A stretch of 64,000 nt of DNA from Panagrolaimus kolymaensis (Eukaryota; Nematoda; Chromadorea; Rhabditida; Panagrolaimidae), in NCBI GenBank assembly GCA_028622995.1, contig JAJQJQ010000048.1, forward strand, positions 1,178,001-1,242,000, in the 5' to 3' direction. The translations under genes were made by a program, and so were the position numbers. The notes under the pieces were generated by a model. It saw only the letters and a list, made by a program, of their open reading frames with translations, had not been told where the DNA came from and made no database searches. Positions 21,841 through 33,549 of this stretch are shown piece after piece (the stretch's first letter is position 1; every line of letters starts with the position of its first letter).

Positions 21841-23716
21841 TTATAAAGCATCATTCAGCCATGGATGATAAAGCAATTGATCAGCTGACCACCGTTTTTC
21901 AGGAACCACTTTCAAAAGATGCAACAAAAAATCCAAAAAATCCTCACTTTCTTCTTTCGTTCTTTTCCAACAATTGAGTTTCTTTTGAAGCTTCTTTTTC
22001 GTTCTTTCTTCTTGCTTGACCGAATCATAATTTTGGACTGTATATTTCTTTTTGAAAGCAAATGGATCACCTGGATATAAATGACGAGGAAATTTACCAA
22101 AGATCTTTTTCAAACAATTTATTTCACTTTCAAAAACATTCATCGTAAAGTTAGAAGAAAAGAGTTTCTTCCCAGTGAAACATTCATATAACTAAAAACT
22201 TTTTTATTGTATGAATAACAACTTTTAAAATATTTAAAACTTACTATAACACCAAGTGACCAAATGTCATGTGAAGACTTTAAGCTTGCTTGAAAACAGC
22301 TTTCTGGTGGACGATAACCAATAGTACCCGTTTGAACACATTCTCCATTCCACTATAGAATAAAGTAAAATTAATGATATAAACCAATCAATAAAAAGAC
22401 TTACCACTGCATTTCCAAAATCAATTAATTTAAATTGTAAACTTTCATCTTCTTCTGTTGATGGAGTTGTTGATGATAAACTTTCCGAAATCGCTTTCTT
22501 CTTTTCTTTATCATCAAAAGCTGAGCACTTTGTGTTTATCATTTTATATGCGCTTAATGATTTCTTAGATTTGAGAATACTTTGAATTTGACCATATAGG
22601 CTTTTCTGAGATATGCTGAGAGCGATATTACCAGGTTTGATATCAGAATGAACAATATTGATTTCTTTTGAATGAATAGTTTTTAAAGCATTGAGAATAT
22701 CATTTGCTAATCTTTTGATGACGCCAACAGATAAATTATGCTGCTTTAGCAACTTGTTAAGATCCGTTCCCAATGATTCATATATCACCATGTATGAAAA
22801 GCAACCATTAAACATTAATTTGAATGATTCATAATAACGTAGAATATTTGGATGAGCTCCAATTTTGAGAAGAGCATGAAAATAATAATAAAAGTAATAT
22901 GTTATGAATGGTTATTTTAGAGTTGTACTTCAAAAAAGTTAAAAGAATCATGTTTAGAAAAAAATTAAGAAATTCGAACGATTAAAAATTTAGTCATGTA
23001 AGCAGCAACACCTCATTTTTTTTAAATTATAAAGAACTTACTTCTTGCTCTATCCTTGGAATACAATGATTTACCAGGAGTACTTTAGCGGCTTTGAAAA
23101 TCTTGTTTTTAATATCAAAAACTAGCCATACAATAGAGAAACCACCATGTCCAATTTTACATATAATACGATATTCACTCTTCGTTCTATAAAAGTAAGC
23201 GATAAATGAAAATAAAATATTATAAAATAACAAACTTACATAGAACATCCCAATTTTTTTCCTACTTCCAATTGAAATATTGTACTTGAATTAAATACAT
23301 CTATATTATCTTCTTTATTTGATGCATTTTTTATAAAATTATCGTTTATTCCATTGAGTTCGATAAGATCAGAACACTTTTTAATTGACGATGGTTGTTG
23401 ACTAAAATTTCTATGATTTTTTTGATGATTGAAAACAAAATAAACCAACCTTTTATTATTTCCAGATTTATCAAATACATTGTCGTATGATGCTTTAGCA
23501 GCTAGAACGCTTGTTTGTTTATCTAAAATTGTAAGGAATTTTATTTATCAAAATAACACATAAAAATTACTCACTTGTTAATTTAGGATTTCCTCCTTCA
23601 TTTTTTGCAAGCTTTGATGGTTTTATAAGAACCTGAGCATCACCAGCTGCAAGATTCTGCTGTTTTAGTTTTTCTTGTTCCTCAAGTTTCTTTTTCTGTT
23701 TTCTTGTTTCTACCAT
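21841..23716 (-). CDS. SRPK-like serine/threonine kinase, copy F
   Basis: Runs from ATG 23716 (MVETRKQKKKLEEQEKL) to TAA 21841-21843 with about six exons matching copy G. Kinase motifs: glycine loop KIGHGGFSIVWLV, ATP lysine in KAAKVLL, catalytic loop VHSDIKPGNIAL, magnesium site LIDFGNA, then YRPPESCF and a C-lobe ending ADQLLYHPWLNDAL. HSDIKP and DFGNA are typical of SR-protein kinases, which phosphorylate splicing factors. The insert between the lobes is short. Oddity: the intron between the exon ending near 23040 and the exon beginning near 22870 has no AG in phase. Where G has a normal CAG acceptor, F has CATG. Unless an unusual acceptor is used, this copy would not be spliced correctly and may be dying. 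Confidence 0.6.
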
Positions 23717-25178
23717 ATCTATAAATTTATAAGCGCCAATTAGAAACGATAAAAAAAAACTTGATTCCAAATTACCTTAGTCGACTGAAAAAAAAAAGTA
23801 AATACCCTGAAAATTTAGGAATCAATTTGAGAAAAAAAATGTCACCAAAATATACAACAAAAACGAAAAAACGAGCGCAAAACTTTAGTTTCAAATAAAT
23901 AAACAAATGTGGATAAAACGGCGTTGAAATTACAAAAAAAAAACTTTCATCATTTAAAAAATATTTTTCGTTTGTTTAGACACAGGCAATGCGAATGCCA
24001 GAAGTTCAACGATTTTTCGCAATGAAAAAGTGGAAAATTTAGCGTATCTCCTCCTCTAATTTTTTGTTTGATACTTCTTTAAAATATTTTTGAGTAGTAA
24101 AAAAACCCAAAAAAAGGTTTTCATCAACTAAAAGTAAACAATCAAATGTAAAAAAATAGACGACAATGTTGTAACTTTTGTTGTTGTTTTTGTTATAAAT
24201 GCCCAAGATATTTTCATTTTGTTTCTTTATCTAAGATGCATTTTATAAAATTTTGATTAGTTCGAATAATTTTAGTAACATTTTTATGTGATTTGTTTTT
24301 GATTAAATTTCAGCTTTATAAGCTTTAAAAAAAGTCATTTTCTTAAAATTTTTATTACTCAACTTTTAAATATACACCGATATCAATCTCAAACTTGAAT
24401 GAAACACAATTTTGTGTCTGTGTTTTTTGTCCCTCGAGATTGACTTTTTCAATTATTCATATTTTTTATAAAAACCAAAATGTTTAATCATTTCGTAGTG
24501 TTTTAATAAACCAATGTAATAAAAAATTTGCTTGTTTATTACTTTCTTGTAACGCGCTAAAACAAAAATTATTTTAAAATGGTAAAAATGGGTGAAGTCC
24601 AATTTGGTTATGCTTGCTTTTCTTTATTTTTTACGGAGCATCGGGAGCTTTGAATTATGGAGGAGTATAGCGTTCCTTTTCTTTGATCCACATTTTTTGG
24701 GAATACACAAGCAAAAAAAGGTGAAGGAGCAATGATTAAAAGAAGGTGTAGCTATATTTAATAATAACGAAGATGTTCAAAATCCATGTATCAAAACTTG
24801 AGCTTTCCGTAAGTTGATTTTCAAAATGTTATCTGCATTCTTCAAAAATGCGAGAGATAAAAATTGTATGGACACAAAAGGTACACGATAAGTTATTTAA
24901 AGGGTGAAGCAGAGAAAGTTTATAAAGAAATAAACAAAACTCAAGCTATGTATGCTTACTTGAAGTATGTATGTAGCATAAAAATTCACAATAAAAGTCA
25001 TATTTTCTCAATGAAGAAACTCAATTTTACTTCAGGTAAATGTAACAGACTATCTTTTTATTTTACATAAAACAAACATTTATATATAAAAAGAATAAAA
25101 ACAATGAAATGAAAATACAAAAGTAATAAACAATACAAAGTTAATAAACAAAACAAATCAACCATTATCAATTTCCAT
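23717..25178. other. Intergenic, no supported gene
   Basis: The kinase F promoter lies at the left. The remainder is AT-rich with no open frame of convincing composition. The frame at 24864-25070 has no relatives in the window and no start context. Confidence 0.45.
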
Positions 25179-26616
25179 TCAAGTCGTTATAACATTTGCA
25201 AGTTGATGAACCATTGTATCGACATCTTTAATTGAAAGGAAATCCATATCCAAATCAGCTCGAACATTTTCATGGCTGTACAAACATGGTTCAGCTTTTC
25301 TCACTGCAACAATCCAATCATCTGGAATGGCATCCACGCCAAATCTCGCACCAAGCAATGCTCCAACAATGCAAGCATTAGTATCGGTATCACCACCACG
25401 AGCTATAGAATCCTCAACACCAGATGCAAAAGTTTTAGCACGGATTAATTCGTAGAAAGCAGATTGGAAGGCGACCTGAAAAGATGCGGATAAACAAAAA
25501 GAGTGGAAAGAAAAGTAAACATACGCCCACATAACCCATGTATCGATCATCACCCATCGTTGAATCGCCACTAAATGCATCAAGAGTTTGAAGTTTCACA
25601 GGTGTTGGATGAGTTTCAGCATCTGTGAGATATTGGCGAACTAAAGGTGTTTCAGCTGAGTCATAAGCTTCACGAAATGCTTCCTAAAAGTTGAACAAGT
25701 TTAGTCACAAGCCATAAAACTATTAAGAGAACATACTTCTTTCGTTTTACCTTTGATTAAAGCAACAATCGCAACAACATAAGTAGCAGCAGCATCAGCG
25801 ACAATTGGATTCCCATGAGTTATTGATGTATCTTCTTTAGCAAGTTTTCGAATTCTGAAATACACAAAGATTGATCTAATTATAGCAACAGTGAATGTTA
25901 AAAAAGTTTACTCTGTTATACCCAAATTTCTGTAAGCAATTGCCATTGGTGATATTCTCATAAGCGATCCATTGCTTAAACTTTGACCATTCTTTTCTCT
26001 TGTATTTTTGGTAATTTCTTTGAATATTTGAAACTTTTGTTCATCAGAAAGTTCATGCCGCCAATTTGATGTCAGATTTTTCTCTAAAAAGTTATTTGTA
26101 TTATCAATTTTCATATATTCGATCACGATAAACATACTTGATACCCTCAGAATATTACATCTTAAAGCAGCTCGGGTAGTTCGACCAGATGTTTTGGGTT
26201 TCGTTGCACATAACCAGAAAGCATAAGCACAAGCAACATCAATTTTATTGAATCCTTTCATAGCAATGATGGAACGAGCAAGAGACACTGCCATTTCGGT
26301 ATCATCAGTAAACTGAAAAAGATTGACAATAGTAAGAACATACAAACAAGCTATACATAGAAGGAAATAGTCAACACAATAAAAAACAAAGAAAACTTAC
26401 TTGTCCAGGACTAATAAATGGTGGATCACTTCCAGTCATAGATAAAACATATCCATAATTTATTCCAGAATTCAATTTCTTTCTCTTTTCATACGCCATT
26501 CTTTCTTGAACTAAAGCTGCTCGAGTACCTTCAAATGTAACACCCAATGCATCACCAATCACTTGACCATAAAAGCATCCATATATTCGTTTCATTTCAT
26601 TATCAAGAGAATCCAT
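25179..26616 (-). CDS. ADP-ribosylglycohydrolase (ARH/DraG family)
   Basis: About six exons. Exon 1 is 26401-26616 from ATG 26616 and the last exon ends at TGA 25179-25181. The full chain is near 390-400 residues, close to the 360-residue ARH3 type. Family motifs appear in order: GCFYGQVIGDALGVTFEG, FTDDTEMAVSLA (metal-binding TDDT), SNGSLMRISPMAIAY, ITHGNPIVADA, TMGDDRYMGYV and SIARGGDTDTNACIVGALLG (the second metal site, GDTDT). All predicted metal-binding acidic residues are present, so hydrolysis of ADP-ribose from proteins or a related N-/O-glycosidic substrate is likely. The exact substrate cannot be read from the sequence. No signal peptide; cytosolic or nuclear. Splice phases are consistent, including an intron near 26085-26137. 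Confidence 0.88.
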
Positions 26617-27256
26617 TATTCTTCAAAGTCGTTGTTGTAAAATTGAATTGATGAACTTCAATCAAAGTCAAAATCAAAAAATGTTGAAAACTCTAAAGAA
26701 AAAAAGTTGATTGAATCATTTGAATGAATTTTTAGCGTTTGATCGAGTGAAGGAACACATTAAACTTGAGGACAGCCCACCAAAAAATTGCTAAATTTTA
26801 CAAAAAATTGTGAAACACGCAAAAAAGCAAGCAAATTAGAGAGACTTTCGAATGCACAAAAATAATGAAATAAACTTGAAAAAAACTTCTTTCTATTAAT
26901 TGGTGCTTTAATCAACTTATATTAAATAGTAATTATTTGTTTATCATGATGGAGGAGATACATTCAAAAGTAAAAAAGCAAACAAATTTTTGTTACAATT
27001 GAATAACGAAAAAAAGCTATGATAAAGTGCTAATTTCATAATTCAGATATTTTGACCTTTTCTCTCACACTACATAAAATCAAGTTTGACAACATAACTA
27101 AAAAAAACTATTTATTGATGTTTTACAAAACTAAATACCTTTACAATACATACATAAACAAATTAAAGCATATTTATTTCTAACGATTAAATAACTTTGA
27201 AGAATCAACTGACGAAGAAAAGCATGATTTGAAAAGAGAAGTTCACGATAAAATAG
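26617..27256. other. Intergenic, no supported gene
   Basis: Promoter of the ADP-ribosylglycohydrolase at the left, 3' flank of copy D at the right. No other signal seen. Confidence 0.5.
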
Positions 27257-28413
27257 TTAATCAGAATACATTTCACCCCAAGCAGTGACGGCGGAATTAT
27301 CGCCTAAAGGACCACGAATACCCTCACGTGATGAATATGAACTATATGTCGATGTTTCAGGTGTAGCATCTAAAAATTTTAATGATTAAACAATTTATAT
27401 GTAAATAAAACCAAATTCCTACCTCCCGAGCTTGTGCTTACTGCAGTTGCTTCGCTTTCTTCACTTACAATTCCTAAAATTAAGCAAATTAGTAATTATT
27501 TATGAAGGAATTTCTTAATCAAATAATGGTGATAAAAAGAGAAGCACATACCATTCAGATCATCTTGAGCTCCATTAGGTCGAACATCCATACCTTCTTT
27601 GTTGACATCTTTGTTCATTTTTGAACTTCCGCTGATATTCATAGCATCCAGTTGACCAGTAATTATTTCATCATTATCTTTGAGAACAGGACTGTGCAAG
27701 TTCTTTGACTTTTGAAGTTTCTCCCTATTACTGTGCTTCGTATTATAAACAGGAACAACATCTTCTGTAGCATCATAACATTTTCCACCATAATGTTGTA
27801 AAAATAGTTTATCCCGAAATTCAAGCGGGTGATGTTCTTTAATAACTAAAAACAAAATTTTTGTAAAAATTATTACAACCATTGTGGCTTTTTTTTCAAA
27901 AATTAATTAACTGCTTACCTTTGCATCCCTTTTTATGTCCAATTCGAGCTTTTTCGATACCATTTGCAAGACCTTCGAATGGATCCTCAACCATATTTTT
28001 AACATAAAATATATGTTGACAGCTAAAAGTGAGAATGAGCTGGTTATTTACAATTCAAAAGTTAAAAACCACTCACCTATAACACATAAATCCATTACAT
28101 CTTCGACGATACTCCACACCATTAATGACCAAGATAAACATGCTCTGTCTATTTTTAAACACAAAAGGATCTGAAAAAAAGAAGAATTAATCATGGAAAG
28201 AATTCGAAGAAAAATTACAGCAAAAATTATTATTTTCAAAAAAAGGAATGTCAAATTTCAAAATCAATATTAAAAAAACCAACCATGCGAATATTCAACA
28301 AAATCGTTCTCAACAACCAAGCTCCTTTCAGAATCAGAATCACTTTCATTTTCAACAATAATCCTCTTATGCATATTCTTTTGACGTTTTTTCATAATCT
28401 TAAGAGGAGGCAT
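27257..28413 (-). CDS. FLYWCH-like finger protein, family copy D
   Basis: ATG 28413 with exon 1 at 28284-28413, identical to exon 1 of copy C (MPPLKIMKKRQKNMHKR, then the acidic ENESDSDSE). The finger reads DPFVFKNRQSMFILVINGVE, YRRRCNGFMCYR, SCQHIFYVKNM and GHKKGCK. The DATEDVVPVYNTK block and exon 5 are intact. The last exon is unlike the other copies (ATPETSTYSSYSSREGIRGP) but keeps the terminal AWGE motif, ending at TAA 27257-27259. Exons 2-4 are almost identical to copy E. D is therefore a mosaic: its 5' end comes from a C-like donor, its middle from an E-like donor, and its 3' end is private. Frame intact. Confidence 0.65.
27480..28290 (-). repeat. Direct repeat with 29940-30740 (exons 2-4 of D and E)
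   Basis: Introns and exons 2-4 of copies D and E match closely. The stretch 28010-28290 versus 30465-30740 shows no difference I can see over about 275 bp, including an intron, which is typical of recent conversion. Confidence 0.8.
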
Positions 28414-29060
28414 TTTAATATCAATCAACGATAAAAGCAAAAGATGAAATTGAGAATAAGCAGAATTTGATATAAAAGCGATGAGCAACACTGAAAGTTT
28501 AAGGTTAAATTATAAAATAATAGTTGGAAAAAAATGAACAAGAAAAAAAGAAGCACGAAAATGCAAAATTATTTTAAATAAATGCAAAAAAGATAAAGGT
28601 AAAAATAGAGGCACGATGAAAAAATATGTCATTAAAGAATATTAACTGAACAAAAACAATTAAATTTTAATTTTATTTTTCTAAAACATGTTTCACTTGA
28701 ATCCTAATGGACTGATAAAAGAATAAAAGCAATTTCCCGTTTATTTATTTTTAAGACAAAGTAAAATACATGAAATTATTTTATTAATCATAAACAAAAA
28801 AAATGAAGTACTTTTTTTAGAAAAATTTCAATAAACAAAAAAGAAGCTCGAGTTGTTAATTTAATTTTTGTATATACAAGAAGAAATAAAAGTAATAAAA
28901 AAGGAACGCGAGTTAAAAATAATAAAAAGAAGTTAATAAAAATGGATATTTTCAACAATCGCTTAATTACTTTGAAACTCAAAAAAACATAAAAAATATG
29001 TATGTTTGAAAAACGAAAGTAAAATTGAGAAATCATAATTAATTATTATATTTTTGATTT
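28275..29060. repeat. Inverted repeat partner of 17885-18680
   Basis: Exon 1 and 5' flank of copy D, reversed copy of the C flank. Identity ends where D becomes GC-richer at about 29060. Confidence 0.8.
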
Positions 29061-29709
29061 GCATGTGCATTGCCGCTATCTAAAATGAATTCAAGAAAGA
29101 CCTTTTTACATTAGTATGGTAAAAATCATTGTTGATAATTAAGATGAAAAAAATACTTTTGAAAAAAGTGTTTGGGAAAAATATTCAAAGCTCCGGCTTT
29201 AAACAAATTCTCAATACGCAAATTTAGCTGTGAAGCTTTCACAACAAAAACGCGCGAATCTATGATGTTCGAAACCAATAAAAAAACTTTCACTTTCAAA
29301 CTTTTTTTCATTAGATCCAATATTTTTTCAAATTTAAACTTTTTTCAAACTTTTCAAAATCTTTTTTTTAGCAATTATCTATTATGGCTCTATAGATGGT
29401 TTTTGCCTAAAAAAACTTTAAAAAGTGTTAAAGAATGCCATGATTATACGTATCTTTTTTCCTTTCATTTAATGATTACTCGTAGAGACAAGCATGTAAG
29501 AAATTTTGACACAAAAATCCAAAAAAGTTTTTTGATATTTTCTTGTTTAGGGAAACAATCTCGCGAATAATGTTTCATCAAAAAACAAAAATAAATATAA
29601 CACAACTTTATTAAACAAATGTTATAAAAACAAATATAAATATGAATCAAGTATAAAAAATCAGCTAAATTAAACCATATTTAAATTGATTCATTAATCC
29701 ATAAAAACA
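28414..29709. other. Spacer between copies D and E
   Basis: 28414-29060 is the duplicated C/D promoter region. 29420-29660 is a near-identical copy of the 3' flank of gene A (12375-12600). Between them is AT-rich DNA without a supported gene. Confidence 0.5.
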
Positions 29710-30862
29710 TTATTCATCATGAATAAGTTCGCCCCAAGCAAAGCTGGAATCAGGAGAACTTGCTGTAGGAGCATAAGAAGCATCTCTATTTGACCAGGAT
29801 GAATATGGCGATGTTGCAAGTGAACTATCTAAAAATTTCATTGATTAAACAATTTATTTTTTAAATAAAACCAAATTCCTACCCCCCGAGCTGGTGCTTA
29901 CTGCAATTTCTTCGCTTTCTTCACTGTGATTTCCTAAAATTAACAGCAATTAGTAATTATTTATGAAAAAATTTCTTAATCAAACATTGTTGATAAAAAG
30001 TGAAGCACATACCACTCAAATCATCTTTAACTCCATCAGGTCGAACTTCCATACCTTCTTTGTTCATTTTTGAACTTCCGCTGATATTCATAGCATCCAT
30101 TTGACCAGTAATTATTTCATCATTATCTTTGAGAACAGGACTGTGCAAGTTCTTTGACTTTTGAAGTTTCTCCCTATTACTGTGCTTCGTATTATAAACA
30201 GGAACAACATCTTCTGTAGCATCATAACATTTTCCACCATAATGTTGTAAAAATAGTTTATCCCGATATTCGAGCGGGTGCTGCTCTTTGATGACTAAAA
30301 TCAAAAATTTTGTAAAAATTATTTCAACCATTGTGGCTTTTTTTTCAAAAGTTAATAAACTGCTTACCTTTGCATCCCTTTTTATGTCCAATTCGAGCTT
30401 CTTCGATATCATTTGCAAGACCTTCGAAAGGATTCTCAACCATATTTTTAACATTAAATATATGTTGACAGCTAAAAGTGAGAATGAGCTGGTTATTTAC
30501 AATTCAAAAGTTAAAAACCACTCACCTATAACACATAAATCCATTACATCTTCGACGATACTCCACACCATTAATGACCAAGATAAACATGCTCTGTCTA
30601 TTTTTAAACACAAAAGGATCTGAAAAAAAGAAGAATTAATCATGGAAAGAATTCGAAGAAAAATTACAGCAAAAATTATTATTTTCAAAAAAAGGAATGT
30701 CAAATTTCAAAATCAATATTAAAAAAACCAACCATGCGAATATTCAACAACATCGTTCTCAACAACCAAGCTCCTTTCAGAATCAAAATCAGAATCACTT
30801 TCAGCAATCATCCTCTTTGGCAATTTCTTTTGAGCTTTTTTCATAATCTTTTGAGGAGGCAT
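29710..30862 (-). CDS. FLYWCH-like finger protein, family copy E
   Basis: ATG 30862 (MPPQKIMKKAQKKLPKRM), exon 1 at 30733-30862, stop TAA 29710-29712. It has the acidic patch, then the finger shared with D (GVEYRRRCNGFMC, GHKKGCK), the conserved block GGKCYDATEDVVPVYNTK and the A/B-type Ser-rich tail with AWGELIHDE. In exon 4 four codons are missing in frame: KMNKDVNKEGM of the other copies is KMNKEGM here. This looks like slippage between two AACAAAG-type repeats. Exon 5 has two substitutions relative to A. The frame is intact throughout. Like its relatives it is probably nuclear, which is inferred from the Lys-rich start. Confidence 0.65.
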
Positions 30863-31484
30863 TTTAATATCAATCAACGATAAAAGCAAAAGATGAAAAA
30901 GAAAATAGGCGAAAGTTGATCCAAAGCTATAAAACTGAAAGATTTTAAAGTTAAATTCGAAAAAAAAGAACACGAGCAAAATGGAACAGCGAAAAAATAT
31001 TGTAAAAATAACAACAAAAAAAGCGAGCAACTGCTGCAAAACAGCCAATCAACAAAAAATAAAATGAATGAAAGAAAAAAAAGTTAAACGACAGCGAATG
31101 GAAAATAATTTGAATAAGGCATCACAAAAGCCATCAAAAAAAAAATATTTATCATATTCAGTTGCTGAATGTACTGCAATTTTTTGTTTTATTTGTTTCA
31201 TCGACACTAATATTTATTCTATGTTTGTTTGATAGTTTATTGCATTTAATAAAGGCAAAACAAATTCCATTAAAAAAAATATTTATCAAGTTCATTTGCT
31301 GAATTTAATGCAATTTTGTGTTTCTTTTGTTTCATTGACACAGATATTTACTCTATGTTTCTATTAGAGTTTATTCGAAATAAAAAAGGCATCACTAACG
31401 TCATCAAAAAAAAATTTTTATACTTTTTTTTAATATGCAAAAAATAATGAGAAACAAGAAAACATTACAAACAACAAAAATGTT
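30863..31484. other. Copy E 5' flank and spacer
   Basis: Promoter of E, then an imperfect tandem duplication listed separately. The end forms the 3' flank of the F-box-like gene at 31485. Confidence 0.5.
31138..31385. repeat. Imperfect tandem duplication, unit about 135 bp
   Basis: Two adjacent diverged units, each beginning with an A-run then ATATTTATC, containing GCTGAAT, GCAATTTT, TTTGTTTCAT and CTATGTTT, and ending GTTTATT. Confidence 0.6.
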
Positions 31485-32291
31485 TTAGCTTTCCAAAAAT
31501 TCTAACTTTCGAAGATTTGGTACTTTCAATTCTTTTAGACCCTTTTCAATCGAAATTTTCACAAAATGAAGATTTTCTATTTTTAAGTTGAAAGCGAATC
31601 GTGAATCGCCATTTCCATTGTTTTTAATAAATTTGCGTAAAAATGAAAAATCTATGTCGTTCGAAAAATTTAAAATAGTCAATTGAAAGTCCAAAATTTT
31701 CGAAATAAAAACCAAAGAATTCATATTTTCAAAAGTTTCAGAATTGAAAATTTCATTTTTGCAATCATAATTAAAATCAATGATATTTGGAACTTTTGCA
31801 AGAATTTGATAACAGAGAATTAGGGTGCCATGATTATTCCAGAAATTAACATTTTGAAAGCTGAGATCATTAATTTTTCCGCCATTAAGAAGAAAATAAA
31901 TTTCATCCTCTTTTAAATCTTGATTTTCAAGGGTTAACGATTTGAGAATGCGGCGATAAATACTTTTTGAAAAAATTACAGATTGTTGTTTATTAACCAA
32001 AGCAAAAATTAGCCAATATTTGTTATTGATTAAATCAAGCAAGTATTTTTTGTTATTTTCATTATAAAATAAACAATTATTTTCTTGTGAAATATTTCCA
32101 GCTAGAATAATATTTTTATATATTGCAAAAAAATATTTGCAGGTTTTTTGTAATTTTAAAAGTCCTTTCGTTGCTTTTGGATTTAAAGATATATAAGAAA
32201 TAATTCCCAATGGAAGAGCAAAATATTGGCGACGAAATGCTTCAAATGTTGCCGAGTTTGAATGATTTAAATTTAGCGAACGATAAGACAT
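31485..32291 (-). CDS. F-box-like repeat-family protein, intact copy
   Basis: Single exon, 268 codons from ATG 32291 (MSYRSLNLNHSNSATF) to TAA 31485-31487. The frame is open upstream, but the first ATG lies at 32291 and matches the paralogue starts. Family features: QYFALPLGIISYISLNP, LQKTCKYFF, SIYRRILKSLTLENQDL, LAKVPNI and a C-terminal DIDFSFLRKFIKNNGNGD segment. This is the complete version of the region frameshifted in the copy at 10081 and serves as the reference for the family domain. A role as a substrate adaptor for an SCF ligase is inferred only. It lies next to the foldback element at 32408. Confidence 0.75.
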   Translation of the reverse strand: MSYRSLNLNHSNSATFEAFRRQYFALPLGIISYISLNPKATKGLLKLQKTCKYFFAIYKNIILAGNISQENNCLFYNENNKKYLLDLINNKYWLIFALVNKQQSVIFSKSIYRRILKSLTLENQDLKEDEIYFLLNGGKINDLSFQNVNFWNNHGTLILCYQILAKVPNIIDFNYDCKNEIFNSETFENMNSLVFISKILDFQLTILNFSNDIDFSFLRKFIKNNGNGDSRFAFNLKIENLHFVKISIEKGLKELKVPNLRKLEFLES

Positions 32292-32407
32292 TTCTTTAAC
32301 AAACAAATTAAAATTGCAAAACCAAAGTAAAAAAAATGGAACAAAAAAGTCGATACCAATAGAAAGCCAAAAATGCGCAATTTATTGAAGTGTTTTTTTT
32401 CCTTGTT

Positions 32408-33490
32408 GGCGACACGACACTATGTCGACTAGACACAATGTCGACCAAGCCATAATGTCGACTGGACGCAATGTCGACCAACCATTATGTCGACTGGACG
32501 CAATGTCGACTAACAATAATGTCGACTGGACGCAATGTCGACCAGCCATATTGTCGACCGGACACAATGTCGACCATGGTAAAATCCATACGTTTTTCAT
32601 AAAAAAGATGATAATCATCTAATCATTTTTGTTGTCTGTTATGGTTGCAGCCATAATCTCAACTACCCAAAATCTCAACTAAATGAAAAAAGCACAATTA
32701 AAGAAAGAAAACCAATTACTCGTCATTTTTTTTGGAATTGTTTATAATTTAAAAGCTTTTATTAGTAATCAAAGAATTCACGAGTATCTGTTTTTAATTC
32801 TGATATATGAATTCAGAAGTGCTTTTGAGAATTCAGAAATATAAAAATATAAATAACAATTAAACATACAGAACTAATTCAGATATTTTTATTAATTCGG
32901 AATTATAAGTTCAGAAGTTTATAAACATTGATATGGAATACCTACTAAAGAATTTGGCAGTCTACAACTTAATTCATAATTAATAAATATTACAGAATGA
33001 ATTCTGTATATTTAGTTGTTAATTATATGTGTGAATTCTCAAAAGCACTTCTGAATTCATATATCGGAATTAAAAACAGATACTTCTGAATTCTTTTATT
33101 ACTAATTAAAACTTCTGAGTTATGATAAATCATAGAACTACCAATTAATAATTATGGATTAAACCATTTAAATTATAAACAATTCCCAAAAGAAAATGAC
33201 GAGTAATTGGTTTTCTTTATTTAATTACGCTTTTTTCATTGAGTTGAGATTATGTCCAGTTGAGATTTTAGGGAGTTGAGATTATGTCGTGTCGCCCTTT
33301 TTGGCATGGGAAAATTTTCGATAGTCGACATTATGGTTGGTCGACATTGTGTCCAGTCGACATTATGGTTGGTCGACATTGTGTCCAGTCGACATTATGG
33401 TTAGTCGACATTGTGTCCAGTCGACATTGTGTCTGGTCGACATTATGGCTTGGTCGACATAGTGTCTAGTCGACATAGTGGCGCCGCGCC
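32408..33490. mobile_element. Foldback (long inverted repeat) element with GTCGAC tandem repeats
   Basis: The outer arms (32408-32580 and 33310-33490) are inverted copies beginning GGCG and sharing CACTATGTCGACTAGACAC. Each arm has about ten 16-bp units containing the palindrome GTCGAC, alternating ATGTCGACTGGACxCA and ATGTCGACCAxCCATx. The inner parts are also inverted copies: 32640-32850 pairs with 33030-33290, built on AATCTCAACT, CCAATTACTCGTCATTTT and GAATTCAGAAGTGCTTTTGA. Only the central stretch of about 180 bp is unpaired. There is no coding capacity: open frames inside are products of the repeat. A clear target-site duplication was not found. Confidence 0.85.
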
Positions 33491-33549
33491 AATTATGGCA
33501 TGTAAGCAAATTTTTATTCATTCTTTTCTAGTAATTTTTGCAATTACGC

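Larger units (their letters stand above)
21080..23716. repeat. Inverted copy of 37843-40450 (kinase block)
   Basis: The order relic exon, glutamine-rich fragment, kinase gene is reproduced in reverse at 37843-40450. Non-coding stretches next to the Q-rich fragment and relic are nearly identical, while the kinase coding parts have diverged more. Confidence 0.8.

Noticed and set aside
32421..33480. Possible CRISPR-like array in the regular repeats
   Set aside because: Units are 16 bp without unique spacers, are arranged as inverted arms, and the DNA is eukaryotic.
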